Below are positions 8,077 to 16,894 of a DNA stretch of 64,000 bases, piece by piece (within the stretch, counting starts at the first letter, position 1; each line of letters opens with the position of its first letter). The DNA is from Paracoccaceae bacterium. GTDB lineage: Bacteria; Pseudomonadota; Alphaproteobacteria; Rhodobacterales; Rhodobacteraceae. The position numbers and the translations under genes were made by a program. The stretch is taken from contig JAHDXW010000009.1 in NCBI GenBank assembly GCA_023383015.1, positions 1 to 64,000 on the forward strand. Direction: 5' to 3'. The notes under the pieces are model-generated. The model did not search any database and was not told where the DNA came from. It saw only the letters and a list, made by a program, of their open reading frames with translations.

Positions 8077-9591
8077 ATGGTGGCGCGGACCTACACGGTG
8101 GCCTTCGAGGGGGTGGAGGCGCGGCTGGTCGAGGTTCAGTGCGCGGTCGCCCCAGGGCTGCCGGCGTTCTCGATCGTCGGCCTGCCCGACAAGGCGGTGT
8201 CGGAGGCGCGCGAGCGGGTGCGATCGGCGCTGACGGCGCTGGGGATCGCGCTGCCCTCGCGGCGCATCACCGTCAACCTCTCGCCTGCCGACCTGCCCAA
8301 GGAGGGGTCGCATTTCGACCTGCCGGTGGCGCTGGCGCTGCTGGCGGCGCTCGAGGTGCTGCCGGCGGATGCGGTCGAGGCGACGGTGGCGCTGGGCGAG
8401 CTGTCGCTCGACGGCCGGCTGGTGCCGGTGCTGGGAGCGCTGCCGGCGGCGGTGGCGGCGGCCGAGGCCGACCGGGCGCTCCTCTGCCCGGAGGCGTCGG
8501 GGGCGGAGGCCGCCTGGGTCGGGGCAGCGGCGGTGCATGCGCCGGCCACGCTGGCCGAGGCGATCCGGCACTTCACCGGTCAGGGGCTGCTGGCTCCCGC
8601 CCGACCCGGCGAGGTGACCGGCGCGGCCGCCGTCCGCGACCTCGCCGACGTCAAGGGGCAGGAGCGGGCCAAGCGTGCGCTCGAGATCGCTGCCGCAGGG
8701 CGCCACCACATGCTGATGGTGGGGCCGCCGGGGTCGGGCAAGTCGATGCTCGCCGCCCGCCTGCCGGGGCTCCTGCCGCCGCTCACCCCGGTCGAGGCGC
8801 TGGAGACCTCGATGATCCATTCGCTGGCCGGCCTCCTGCAGGAGGGCGGCATCTCGCGCGTTCGGCCCTTCCGCGAGCCCCACCACACCGCCAGCATGGC
8901 CGCGATCGTCGGCGGCGGGCGGGGCGCGCGGCCGGGCGAGATCAGCCTTGCCCACAACGGCGTGCTGTTTCTCGACGAGCTTCCCGAATACCCCCGCGCG
9001 GTGCTGGAGACCCTGCGCCAGCCGATCGAGACCGGCGAGGTGGTGGTGGCGCGCGCCAACGCCCATGTCCGCTATCCCTGCCGGTTCCTGCTGGTGGCCG
9101 CCGCCAACCCCTGCCGCTGCGGCCACATGACCGAGCCCGCCCGCGCCTGCGGCCGCGCCCCGGCCTGCGGGGACGAGTATCTGGGGCGCATCTCGGGCCC
9201 GCTGATCGACCGCTTCGACCTGCGGGTGGAGGTGCCGCCGGTCGCCTTCGCCGACCTCGACCTGCCGGCGGCGTGCGAGGACAGCGCCGCCGTCGCCGCC
9301 CGCATCGCCGACGCGCGCACCCGGCAGGCGGCCCGCTATGCCGGGGCCGGGGGGGTGCGGCTGAACGCCGACGCCGAGGGCGCGCTGCTGGACGCGGTGG
9401 CCGGCCCCGACCCCGAGGGGCGGGCGCTGCTGCTGCGGGTGGCCGAGCGGATCGGGCTGACCGCCCGCGGCTACCACCGCGTCCTGCGGGTGGCGCGCAC
9501 GATCGCCGACCTTGCCGGCGAGGAGGATGTGAGGGCGGCGCATGTGGCCGAGGCGGTCTCGTACCGGCTGGCGGCGGCGCCGGGACGCTAG
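8077..9591 (+). CDS. comM: YifB/ComM family Mg-chelatase-like AAA+ ATPase
   Basis: The 504-residue protein has an N-terminal ChlI/Lon-like domain (SIVGLPDKAVSEARERVRSA, about 30-50) and a central AAA+ module. Walker A is GPPGSGKS near residue 215 and Walker B is VLFLDELPEY near residue 295. A cysteine-rich insertion follows (CRCGHMTEPARACGRAPAC), then a C-terminal Mg-chelatase lid. ComM is a branch-migration helicase that helps integrate single-stranded DNA during natural transformation; in Rhodobacterales it also aids uptake of gene transfer agent DNA. It stands alone behind two CtrA half-sites. Confidence 0.92.
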   Translation: MVARTYTVAFEGVEARLVEVQCAVAPGLPAFSIVGLPDKAVSEARERVRSALTALGIALPSRRITVNLSPADLPKEGSHFDLPVALALLAALEVLPADAVEATVALGELSLDGRLVPVLGALPAAVAAAEADRALLCPEASGAEAAWVGAAAVHAPATLAEAIRHFTGQGLLAPARPGEVTGAAAVRDLADVKGQERAKRALEIAAAGRHHMLMVGPPGSGKSMLAARLPGLLPPLTPVEALETSMIHSLAGLLQEGGISRVRPFREPHHTASMAAIVGGGRGARPGEISLAHNGVLFLDELPEYPRAVLETLRQPIETGEVVVARANAHVRYPCRFLLVAAANPCRCGHMTEPARACGRAPACGDEYLGRISGPLIDRFDLRVEVPPVAFADLDLPAACEDSAAVAARIADARTRQAARYAGAGGVRLNADAEGALLDAVAGPDPEGRALLLRVAERIGLTARGYHRVLRVARTIADLAGEEDVRAAHVAEAVSYRLAAAPGR

Positions 9592-9872
9592 ACCGGGCTG
9601 CCGGCGGGACCGGCGTCCCATGCGTGAGACACGTTCCCAAGATGCTGTTATTGATAGTTTATCTCCCGCAGATTCAGGCATTCTTCAGGATCTCCGTAAC
9701 CCGGCCGCAGCCGGCAGCCGGCAGCCGGCGGCCGCGGCCTTGCTCCGGGGCGGGTGCCGCCGGCGCAACCCCTTCTCGCGCGGACCGCCCCGCCCCCCGG
9801 GGCCCGCGTCGGCGCCCGGTTCCACATCGGCGGGAACTGCTCTAGAAGGAAGGCCTTCCGGTGGAGCCCGCG
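9592..9872. other. Intergenic gap with an AT-rich island and small palindrome
   Basis: No gene could be supported in this 281-base gap. Bases of about 9640-9700 are clearly AT-richer than the surroundings and include TTGATA at 9654 and direct TTCAGG repeats. Copies of GCAGCCG follow near 9705-9730. A perfect 12-base palindrome (GGAAGGCCTTCC, 9848-9859) lies just before coaBC and overlaps its possible ribosome-binding site. The coaBC promoter presumably lies here, but no convincing -35/-10 pair was found. Confidence 0.4.
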
Positions 9873-11069
9873 ATGCTGGACGGACGGCGCATCCTGTTGA
9901 TCATCGGCGGTGGCATCGCCGCCTACAAGTCGCTGGAGCTGATCCGGCGGCTGCGCGAACGGGGCGCGGCGGTCAGCCCGGTCCTGACGCGGGCGGCCGA
10001 GCAGTTCGTCACCCCGCTGTCGGTCTCGGCGCTGGCCGGGGCGAAGGTCTACCGCGACCTCTTCGACCTCACCGACGAGGCCGAGATGGGCCACATCCAG
10101 CTGTCGCGGGCGGCCGACCTGGTGGTGGTGGCGCCGGCCACCGCCGACCTGATGGCCAAGATGGCCGGCGGGCATGCCGACGACCTCGCCTCGACGCTGC
10201 TTCTGGCCACCGACAAGCGGGTGCTGGTCGCCCCGGCGATGAATGTCCGGATGTGGGAGCACCCCGCGACGCGGCGCAACCTTGCCCGGCTCGCCGAGGA
10301 CGGGGTGCTGGCGGCAGGGCCGAACGCCGGCGAGATGGCCTGCGGCGAGTTCGGGCCGGGGCGGATGGCCGAGCCGGCCGAGATCGTCTCGGCGGTGGAG
10401 GCCGCACTGGGTGCCGGGCCGCTGGCCGGGCGGCACGTCGTCGTGACGTCGGGGCCGACGCACGAGCCGATCGACCCCGTGCGCTACATCGCCAACCGCT
10501 CGTCGGGCGCCCAGGGCGCGGCGATCGCTGCGGCGCTGCGCGACCTCGGCGCCAGGGTAAGCCTGATCACCGGGCCGGCGGCGGTGCCGCCGCCCCCGGG
10601 GGTGGCGGTGGTGCGCGTCGAGACCGCCGCCGAGATGCTGGAGGCGGTGCGCGCGGCGCTGCCGGCCGACGCGGCCGTCTTTGCCGCCGCGGTGGCCGAC
10701 TGGCGGGTGGCCAATGCCGCCGGCGAGAAGATGAAGAAGGACGGCTCGGGCCGGCCGCCGGCGCTGGAACTGGCCGAGAACCCCGACATCCTGGCCAGCG
10801 TGGCGCGGATGGGCGCCGGCCGGCCGCGGCTGGTGGTGGGCTTTGCCGCCGAGACCACCGACGTGCTTGCGCATGCCACCGCCAAGCGGCTGCGCAAGGG
10901 CTGCGACTGGATCGTGGCCAATGATGTCTCGCCGGCCACGGGGATCATGGGCGGGGCCGAGAATGCGGTGACGCTGATCACCGCCGAGGGCGCGGAGGGC
11001 TGGCCGCGGATGGGGAAGGATGCGGTCGCCCGGCAGCTTGCCGCGCGCATCGCCGGGGCGCTGGGGTGA
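9873..11069 (+). CDS. coaBC: Bifunctional phosphopantothenoylcysteine decarboxylase/synthetase CoaBC
   Basis: This 398-residue flavoprotein joins cysteine to 4-phosphopantothenate (CoaB) and decarboxylates the product (CoaC) in coenzyme A synthesis. The CoaC half (about 1-185) shows [18 protein letters not shown], the [12 protein letters not shown] block and the [14 protein letters not shown] flap with the active cysteine. The CoaB half begins at [17 protein letters not shown] (about 190) and includes AAVADW and EKMKK. The ATG at 9873 has GGAG six bases upstream; an in-frame GTG at 9861 with AGAAGGA before it is an alternative. Its stop overlaps the dut start (GTGA). Confidence 0.93.
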   Translation: MLDGRRILLIIGGGIAAYKSLELIRRLRERGAAVSPVLTRAAEQFVTPLSVSALAGAKVYRDLFDLTDEAEMGHIQLSRAADLVVVAPATADLMAKMAGGHADDLASTLLLATDKRVLVAPAMNVRMWEHPATRRNLARLAEDGVLAAGPNAGEMACGEFGPGRMAEPAEIVSAVEAALGAGPLAGRHVVVTSGPTHEPIDPVRYIANRSSGAQGAAIAAALRDLGARVSLITGPAAVPPPPGVAVVRVETAAEMLEAVRAALPADAAVFAAAVADWRVANAAGEKMKKDGSGRPPALELAENPDILASVARMGAGRPRLVVGFAAETTDVLAHATAKRLRKGCDWIVANDVSPATGIMGGAENAVTLITAEGAEGWPRMGKDAVARQLAARIAGALG

Positions 11070-11533
11070 GCCCGCTGGTCCTGGTGCTGTGGGAGGCATG
11101 GGCCGACACCGGCCTTGGCCTGCCGGCCTATGCCACCGCCGGCGCGGCCGGCGCCGACCTGCGCGCCAACCTGCCGCCCGAACGCCGCGGCGAGGGGCTG
11201 GCGCTGGCGCCGATGCAGCGGATGATCGTGCCGACCGGCCTGAGGCTGGAGATCCCGCCCGGCTTCGAGGTGCAGATCCGGCCGCGCTCGGGCCTGGCGC
11301 TGAACCACGGCATCACCGTGCCGAACAGCCCCGGCACGATCGACGCCGACTACCGCGGGCCGCTCGGGGTGCTGCTTGCCAACCTCGGCGAGCGGACCCA
11401 CCTCATCCGTCACGGCGACCGCATCGCCCAGATGGTGGTGGCGCCGGTGGTGCAGGCGCGCTTCGAGCCCGCCGCGGCGCTGTCGCCGACTGCCCGCGGG
11501 ACGGGCGGGTTCGGCTCCACCGGGGTGGCCTGA
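11066..11533 (+). CDS. dut: dUTP diphosphatase
   Basis: Dut hydrolyses dUTP to dUMP and pyrophosphate, keeping uracil out of DNA and feeding thymidylate synthesis. The 155-residue subunit of the usual trimer shows the family motifs [44 protein letters not shown] and the C-terminal P-loop-like GTGGFGSTG. Translation starts at a GTG that overlaps the coaBC stop, and its own stop overlaps the moeB ATG by one base. The three genes form a tightly coupled operon, an arrangement seen elsewhere in Rhodobacterales. Confidence 0.95.
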   Translation: MSPLVLVLWEAWADTGLGLPAYATAGAAGADLRANLPPERRGEGLALAPMQRMIVPTGLRLEIPPGFEVQIRPRSGLALNHGITVPNSPGTIDADYRGPLGVLLANLGERTHLIRHGDRIAQMVVAPVVQARFEPAAALSPTARGTGGFGSTGVA

Positions 11534-12591
11534 TGGCGGCGGTGCTGGGGCTGATGGGCGGGCTCTGGGGGCTCGGGGTGCTGCTGGGGGCCAGCCTGCA
11601 GGCGCGGCTGGCGCTGGCGGGGCTGGTCTGGGGGGCGACGGTGCTGGCCCATCTGCTGCTGCCGGCCGGGGCGGGGCTGAGGGCGGCCACCGGCGGGTCG
11701 GCCGCGGCCTGGCTGGTGCTGGGCGGGGCGGCGGTGCTGATCCTGGCCTACCGGGAGGGGCTGCGCCGCCTGCGCGCACGCGCCGCGGCCGGCGCGGCGG
11801 CTGCGGCCGCGCCGGCGCCGGCCGCGGCGGCGGCCTTCCGTGAGGCCGAGCTTGACCGCTATGCCCGCCACATCATGCTGCGCGAGATCGGCGGGCCCGG
11901 GCAGCGGCGGCTGAAGGCGGCGCGGGTGCTGGTGGTGGGGGCAGGCGGGCTCGGCTCGCCGGTGCTGCTGTATCTGGCCGCGGCGGGCGTGGGGACGCTG
12001 ACGGTCGTCGACGACGACGTGGTCGAGAACGCCAACCTGCAGCGCCAGATCATCCATGCCGACGACCGCATCGGCATGGCCAAGGTCGATTCGGCGGCCG
12101 CCGCGGTGGCGGCACTGAACCCCTTCGTGACGCTGCAGCCGCTGCGGATGCGGCTGGAGGCCGACAATGTGGCCGCGCTGGTCGACGCCCACGACCTCGT
12201 GCTCGACGGCAGCGACAACTTCGCCACCCGCTACCTTGTCAACCGCGCCTGCGCGGCGGCGGGCCGACCCCTGATCGCCGCGGCAATGACCCAGTGGGAG
12301 GGGCAGATCAGCCTCTATCACCCCGCCGCGGGCGCGCCCTGCTACGAATGCGTCTTTCCCCGGGCGCCGGCGCCGGGGCTGGTGCCGGCCTGCGCCGTGG
12401 CGGGGATCGTGGCGCCGCTGCCGGGGGTGGTGGGTTCGCTGATGGCGCTCGAGGCGGTCAAGCTGCTGACCGGCGCGGGGCGGACGCTGGCGGGGCGGAT
12501 GCTGCTGTTCGACGCGCTCGAGGCCGAGTGGCGCGAGGTGGCGGTGGCGCCGCGGGCGGGCTGCGCGGCCTGCGGCGGCGGGCGGGGCTGA
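11533..12591 (+). CDS. moeB: MoeB/ThiF-type adenylyltransferase with N-terminal membrane anchor
   Basis: The 352-residue protein has an unusual N-terminus: about 75 residues with three hydrophobic helices ([20 protein letters not shown] and following), then an alanine/proline linker. The E1-like domain (about 105-350) has the nucleotide-binding VLVVGAGGLGSPVLLYLAAA, the DDDVVENANLQRQ block, and two CxxC pairs (YECV preceded by C, and CAAC near the end) that bind zinc. It should adenylate the C-terminal glycine of MoaD or ThiS for molybdopterin or thiamine sulfur transfer. The membrane anchor implies work at the inner membrane. It is the third gene of the coaBC operon. Confidence 0.85.
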   Translation: MAAVLGLMGGLWGLGVLLGASLQARLALAGLVWGATVLAHLLLPAGAGLRAATGGSAAAWLVLGGAAVLILAYREGLRRLRARAAAGAAAAAAPAPAAAAAFREAELDRYARHIMLREIGGPGQRRLKAARVLVVGAGGLGSPVLLYLAAAGVGTLTVVDDDVVENANLQRQIIHADDRIGMAKVDSAAAAVAALNPFVTLQPLRMRLEADNVAALVDAHDLVLDGSDNFATRYLVNRACAAAGRPLIAAAMTQWEGQISLYHPAAGAPCYECVFPRAPAPGLVPACAVAGIVAPLPGVVGSLMALEAVKLLTGAGRTLAGRMLLFDALEAEWREVAVAPRAGCAACGGGRG

Positions 12592-12663
12592 GCGGCGCCC
12601 CCCTCGCCTTCGCCGGCCGGCTCGCCTATGGCTGGACGCGGGACTGACCGGAGCGATGCCGCC

Positions 12664-14679
12664 ATGACCAACCCGCTGCTTGCCGACTGGACGGGGCCCT
12701 TCGCCCTGCCTCCCTTCGCGGCGATCGCCGACGACGATTTCGCCCCCGCCTTCGCCGCGGCCCTGGCGGCCGCGCGGGCGCGCATCGACGCCATCGCGGC
12801 CGATCCGGCGCTGGCGGGGTTTGCCAACACGATCGGCGCGCTGGAGCTGGCCGCCGAGGAGCTCGACCGGTTGGCGGGGGTATTCTTCAACCTCGCGGGC
12901 AGCGATGCCAACCCCGCCCGCGAGGCCCTGCAGCGCGAGCTGGCGCCGAAGCTTGCCGCCTTCCGCTCGGAGGTCACCGGCAACGCGGCGCTGTTTGCAC
13001 GCATCGAGGCGGTCTGGGCGGCGCGCGCGGGCCTGGGGCTGGATGCCGAGCAGGAGCGGGTGCTGATGCTGACCCGCCGCGACTTCCTGCGCGCGGGGGC
13101 GGCGCTCGATCCGGCGGGCAAGGCCCGGATGGCGGCGATCCGGGCGCGGCTGGCAGCGCTCGGCACCGCCTTCCAGCAGAACCTCCTGGCCGACGAGCGC
13201 GGCTGGCTGCGCGAGCTGGGGGCGGGGGACCTTGCCGGCCTGCCCGGCTGGCTGGTCGCGGCGCTGGCGGCCGCGGGGGCCGGGCGCGGGCGACCGGGGC
13301 CGGTGCTGACGCTGGCGCGGTCGCTGATCGTGCCGTTCCTGCAGTACTCTCCCCGCCGCGACCTGCGCGAGGCGGCCTTCCGAGCCTGGGCGGCGCGCGG
13401 GGCGAACGGCGGGGCCACCGACAACCGCGCCATCGCCGCCGAGATCCTTGCGCTGCGCGAGGAGCGGGCACGGCTTCTGGGACATCCCTCGTTCGCGGCC
13501 TACAAGCTCGAGCCCGAGATGGCGCGGACGCCGGCGACGGTGCGCGAGCTGCTGATGCGGGTCTGGGAGCCGGCGCGGGCGCGGGCGGAGGCCGATGCCG
13601 CGGCGCTGACGGCGATGCTGACCGCGGACGGGGGCAACGGGCCGCTCGAACCCTGGGACTGGCGCTACTATGCCGAGCGGCGGCGGCGGGAGCTGCACGA
13701 CCTCGACGAGGCCGAGATCAAGCCCTATCTCGCGCTCGACGCCATGATCGCGGCCGCCTTCGATGCCGCCGGGCGGCTGTTCGGGCTGGAGTTCCGCCCG
13801 CTCGACCTGACGCTCTACCATCCCGACGCCCGCGCCTGGGAGGTGACGCGCGCCGGGCGGCACATGGCGGTGTTCGTGGGCGACTACCTCGCCCGGCCCT
13901 CGAAGCGGTCGGGCGCCTGGTGCTCGGCGTTCCGCGGCCAGCGCCGGCACGGCGGCGAGCGGCGGGCGGTGGTCAGCAATGTCTGCAACTTCGCCGGCGG
14001 CGCGCCCGTGCTGCTGTCGTGGGACGACGCGCGGACGCTGTTTCACGAGTTCGGCCATGCGCTGCACCACATCCTGTCGGACGTCACCCACGGCTCGGTC
14101 GCCGGAACCAATGTCGCGCGCGACTTCGTCGAGCTGCCCTCGCAGTTGTTCGAGCACTGGCTGGAGGTGCCGGCGCTGCTGGACCGCCACGCCCGCCATG
14201 TGGACACCGGCGCGCCGATGCCGCCGGCGCTGCGCGACCGGCTGATCGCCGCGCGCACCTACGACCAGGGCTTCGCGACGGTGGAATACCTCGCCTCGGC
14301 GCTGGTCGACCTCGACTTCCACGACGGGCCGGCGCCGGCCGACCCGATGGCACGGCAGGCCGAGGTGCTGGCAGGGCTGGGCCTGCCGCGGGCGATCCCG
14401 ATGCGCCACGCCACCCCGCATTTCGCCCATGTCTTCGCCGGCGACGGCTATTCGGCGGGCTATTACAGCTACATGTGGTCGGAGGTGATGGACGCCGACG
14501 CCTTCGCCGCCTTCGAGGAGGCCGGCGACCCCTTCGACCCCGCCACCGCGGCACGGCTGGAGCGGCACATCCTGTCGGCCGGCGGCTCGGCCGAGGCCGA
14601 GACGCTCTACCGCGCCTTCCGCGGCCGCATGCCGGGGGTCGAGCCCCTGCTGGCCGGCCGCGGCCTGGCGGCGGGCTGA
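12664..14679 (+). CDS. M3 family zinc metallopeptidase (oligopeptidase A / Dcp type)
   Basis: The 671-residue size is typical of M3A oligopeptidases. The zinc site HEFGHALHH lies near residue 461, preceded by GGAPVLLSWDDARTL, with the downstream glutamate in FVELPSQLFEHW. The C-terminal YYSYMWSEVMDADAF block is also family-typical. It has no signal peptide, so it probably works in the cytoplasm, trimming short peptides from protein and signal-peptide turnover. The ATG at 12664 follows moeB by 72 bases and may be read from the same transcript. It is convergent with the MFS gene. Confidence 0.92.
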   Translation: MTNPLLADWTGPFALPPFAAIADDDFAPAFAAALAAARARIDAIAADPALAGFANTIGALELAAEELDRLAGVFFNLAGSDANPAREALQRELAPKLAAFRSEVTGNAALFARIEAVWAARAGLGLDAEQERVLMLTRRDFLRAGAALDPAGKARMAAIRARLAALGTAFQQNLLADERGWLRELGAGDLAGLPGWLVAALAAAGAGRGRPGPVLTLARSLIVPFLQYSPRRDLREAAFRAWAARGANGGATDNRAIAAEILALREERARLLGHPSFAAYKLEPEMARTPATVRELLMRVWEPARARAEADAAALTAMLTADGGNGPLEPWDWRYYAERRRRELHDLDEAEIKPYLALDAMIAAAFDAAGRLFGLEFRPLDLTLYHPDARAWEVTRAGRHMAVFVGDYLARPSKRSGAWCSAFRGQRRHGGERRAVVSNVCNFAGGAPVLLSWDDARTLFHEFGHALHHILSDVTHGSVAGTNVARDFVELPSQLFEHWLEVPALLDRHARHVDTGAPMPPALRDRLIAARTYDQGFATVEYLASALVDLDFHDGPAPADPMARQAEVLAGLGLPRAIPMRHATPHFAHVFAGDGYSAGYYSYMWSEVMDADAFAAFEEAGDPFDPATAARLERHILSAGGSAEAETLYRAFRGRMPGVEPLLAGRGLAAG

Positions 14680-14718
14680 GGCCCGGCCGCCGCCGCGCCG
14701 GCCCGGCCCGGGCCGGCC

Positions 14719-14738
14719 GGGGGCGGGGCGGGGCGGGG
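14719..14738 (+). other. Potential G-quadruplex between convergent genes
   Basis: Four consecutive G runs (G5, G4, G4, G4) are separated by single C residues at 14724, 14729 and 14734. This is the pattern for a very stable short-loop G-quadruplex. It lies 40 bases past the M3 peptidase stop and directly beside the MFS stop, where it could end or slow transcription. A CCGGCCCGGGCCGG palindrome precedes it. Confidence 0.5.
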
Positions 14739-14741
14739 CGG

Positions 14742-15962
14742 CTACTCCTCGCCGCGGCGGCGCAGCAGCCGGCCGATCAGGTAGGAGGTACGCGGGACAT
14801 AGGTGTAGGGCGTGCGCTCGCCCGGGGCCGGCCGGACGCGCATCCGCCACAGCCCGAAGACCACCAGCAGAAGATGCGCCGCGGCGATGAAGAGGAACAT
14901 CGACGGAGGCCCCGCCCAGGCGATCAGCGCCGAGGTCGCCAGCGGGCTGACCGTGGCGCCGATGGCATAGAAGAAGAGCAGCGCCGCCGACAGCTCCACT
15001 CGCTCCAGCGGGGCCGCGAAGTCATGCGCATGGGCGGCCGCGACCGAATAGACCGGGATCGTCGTCGCCCCGAACAGCACCGCGGCGAGGAAGATGGCGA
15101 CGATTCCCTGCCCGCTTGCCGCGATGGTGGCGAGGGCGGCCAGCACCGAGGCCAGCGACAGCCCGATCAGCACGGTCCGGCGGTCGTAGCGGTCGGCCAG
15201 CCAGCCGACGGGATACTGGGCGATCCCGCCGCCGGCGACGTTGGCGGCGAGGAAGAGCGCGATGACCTCGGGCGACAGGCCGACCGCCAGCCCGTAGACC
15301 GGCCCGACCATGCGGAAGGACGCGCCGGTGATGCCCGAGACGATGACGCCCGCCACCGACAGCGGCGAGCGTTCCCAGGCGAGGCGGCCGCGCAACCGCG
15401 GCGCCTCGGGCGTCTGCGGCGCCTCGGCGCGGGTCAGCACCAGCGGCACCAGCGAGGCGCAGCAGAACAGTGCGAGCAGGTTGTAGGAGACGTAGCTTGC
15501 AGGCTCGAGCACCCCGATCAGAAGCTGGGCCGCGAGGCTGCCGCAGATGTCGACTCCGCGGTACACCCCCATCGCCCGGCCGCGGTTGGCGTTCGTCACC
15601 TTGGCCTGCAGCCAGGCCTCGACGATGGTGTAGCAGCCCGCGACGCAGACCCCCGAAGCCACCCGCATCAGCGCCCAGGCGTAGGGGTCGATGACCAGCA
15701 TGTGGGCGAGCAGCCCGATGGTGCCGGCGGCGGTGAATGCGGCGAAGGCGCGGGAATGGCCGACCGTGCCCATGATCCGCGGCGCCCACCAGCAGCCGAC
15801 GAAGAAGCCGAGGAAATGTGCCGAGCCGAGGAAACCAACCTGGGCGGGGGTGAAGCCCAGCGCGAGGCCGGAGAGGGCATCGAGCGGCGCCACCCCGCCG
15901 GCGCCGAGCTGCAGCAGGATCACCGAGAGAAAGAGCGCGGCGAAGGAGACGAAGAGGCGCAT
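14742..15962 (-). CDS. MFS transporter (YcaD-like)
   Basis: The 406-residue protein is a 12-helix major facilitator. It starts with a hydrophobic helix (MRLFVSFAALFLSVILLQLG) and has the motif A-like loop WLADRYDRRTVLIG in the second half, near residue 260. RGRAMGVYRGVD lies near residue 150. It resembles the YcaD/UMF2 group of putative sugar or drug transporters; the substrate cannot be told from sequence. The C-terminal tail is rich in arginine. It is transcribed alone, toward the M3 peptidase gene. Confidence 0.85.
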   Translation of the reverse strand: MRLFVSFAALFLSVILLQLGAGGVAPLDALSGLALGFTPAQVGFLGSAHFLGFFVGCWWAPRIMGTVGHSRAFAAFTAAGTIGLLAHMLVIDPYAWALMRVASGVCVAGCYTIVEAWLQAKVTNANRGRAMGVYRGVDICGSLAAQLLIGVLEPASYVSYNLLALFCCASLVPLVLTRAEAPQTPEAPRLRGRLAWERSPLSVAGVIVSGITGASFRMVGPVYGLAVGLSPEVIALFLAANVAGGGIAQYPVGWLADRYDRRTVLIGLSLASVLAALATIAASGQGIVAIFLAAVLFGATTIPVYSVAAAHAHDFAAPLERVELSAALLFFYAIGATVSPLATSALIAWAGPPSMFLFIAAAHLLLVVFGLWRMRVRPAPGERTPYTYVPRTSYLIGRLLRRRGEE

Positions 15963-16106
15963 CGTGCAGTCTGGGGCGTCGGCTCTGGCAGAGAGGAGGG
16001 AGCTTGGTGGCGGGGGCGAGCATGGACGAGGCGGATGGCCGTGGCCAGTGCGATTCGGCCCGCCAGGCGGATCGCATGCCGCCTCGCGCCCGGCCCGGCG
16101 GGGCGG

Positions 16107-16709
16107 TCAGGGCAGGGCCGGCGCGTCCCCGGCCGGCACCGGCAGGAGCGTGACGCCGCCGCGCCCCCCCGCCCGCAGGTTCCAGGCCGCCGGCGGCGCG
16201 TCGCGTGCCCGCCGCCGCTCGAGCCGCCAGCCCCCGCCCGGGCCGGGGGCGAGGTGCCAGCGGCTCTCGACCCCCGCGGCGCCGCCCTCGCCGGGCAGCA
16301 GCAGCAGGCCGAGGGGCGCCGTCGGCCCCTCGGCGGCGCCGGCCTCGGCGGCCAGCTGCAGCCGGCGCACCGGGGTCAGGCCCGGCGGCTCGGGCAGGTC
16401 GGCGACGACCGCGGCGGCGGCACCGGCGCGCAGCGCCTCCTCGACCGACCAGAGCAGGTCCTCGGCCCGCCGGGGGGTGACGAGGACCAGCCGCGAGGGG
16501 CAGAGGAAGGGCAGCACGCCCTCGGGGTGCAGCCGCTCGGGCAGCCAGGCGGGGGCGATCCACAGGACCGGGCCCGGAGCGGCGCGCACGGCCATCAGCG
16601 CCAGCACCCGCCGCGCCGGCCCGCAGACCTCGTGTACCCGGCCGCGGGCAAGCGCGAGGCCGGGCGCGAGCGGCAGCAGGGAGCGGGGGCGGACGGCGGA
16701 GGCGGGCAT
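16107..16709 (-). CDS. imuA: ImuA-like SOS mutagenesis protein
   Basis: The 200-residue protein resembles the RecA-like ImuA family: [19 protein letters not shown] near the start, [19 protein letters not shown], then [20 protein letters not shown] and [14 protein letters not shown]. The Walker A site of RecA is not conserved (GPARRVLAL in its place). ImuA works with ImuB and DnaE2 in damage-induced mutagenesis, but neither partner is in this window. A LexA box lies in the spacer of its promoter. The -10 position predicts a transcript that begins at or within a base or two of the ATG, so it may be leaderless. Confidence 0.75.
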   Translation of the reverse strand: MPASAVRPRSLLPLAPGLALARGRVHEVCGPARRVLALMAVRAAPGPVLWIAPAWLPERLHPEGVLPFLCPSRLVLVTPRRAEDLLWSVEEALRAGAAAAVVADLPEPPGLTPVRRLQLAAEAGAAEGPTAPLGLLLLPGEGGAAGVESRWHLAPGPGGGWRLERRRARDAPPAAWNLRAGGRGGVTLLPVPAGDAPALP

Positions 16710-16715
16710 GCGCGC

Positions 16716-16744
16716 AAGCTACGATGTTCGCCATATGTTCTCAA
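16716..16744 (-). promoter_or_regulatory. Promoter with embedded LexA box upstream of imuA
   Basis: On the minus strand TTGAGA (16744-16739) and TAGCTT (16721-16716) are separated by 17 bases. GTTC-N7-GTTC, the alphaproteobacterial LexA box, occupies 16726-16740 within this promoter. LexA bound there would block polymerase. The predicted transcription start falls at the imuA start codon at 16709. Confidence 0.75.
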
Positions 16745-16751
16745 CCCTGCC

Positions 16752-16787
16752 GTGCTCCCGGCAGTGCTCCCGGCAGTGCTCCCGGCG
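16752..16787. repeat. Three tandem copies of a 12-base repeat
   Basis: GTGCTCCCGGCA is repeated at 16752-16763 and 16764-16775, with a third copy differing at its last base at 16776-16787. It lies between the imuA promoter and metG. No function is evident; copy number may vary between strains by replication slippage. Confidence 0.8.
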
Positions 16788-16894
16788 GGGCCATCGCGGC
16801 GGGCCGAAGCCGCCCCGGCACGGCCGCAACCGCTGGCCCTTGCCGGCGGGCTGCGCTACAGGGGCGGCACAGTCGATCCCCCCGGGAGGCGTCC

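Noticed and set aside
9648-11099. Minus-strand gene beginning in the AT-rich gap
   Set aside because: The frame runs antisense through coaBC and gives low-complexity sequence without recognisable domain.
11410-14850. A 1146-codon open frame on the minus strand
   Set aside because: It lies antisense to dut, moeB and the M3 peptidase, which have strong family motifs. Long antisense frames are expected at this GC content because stop codons are rare.
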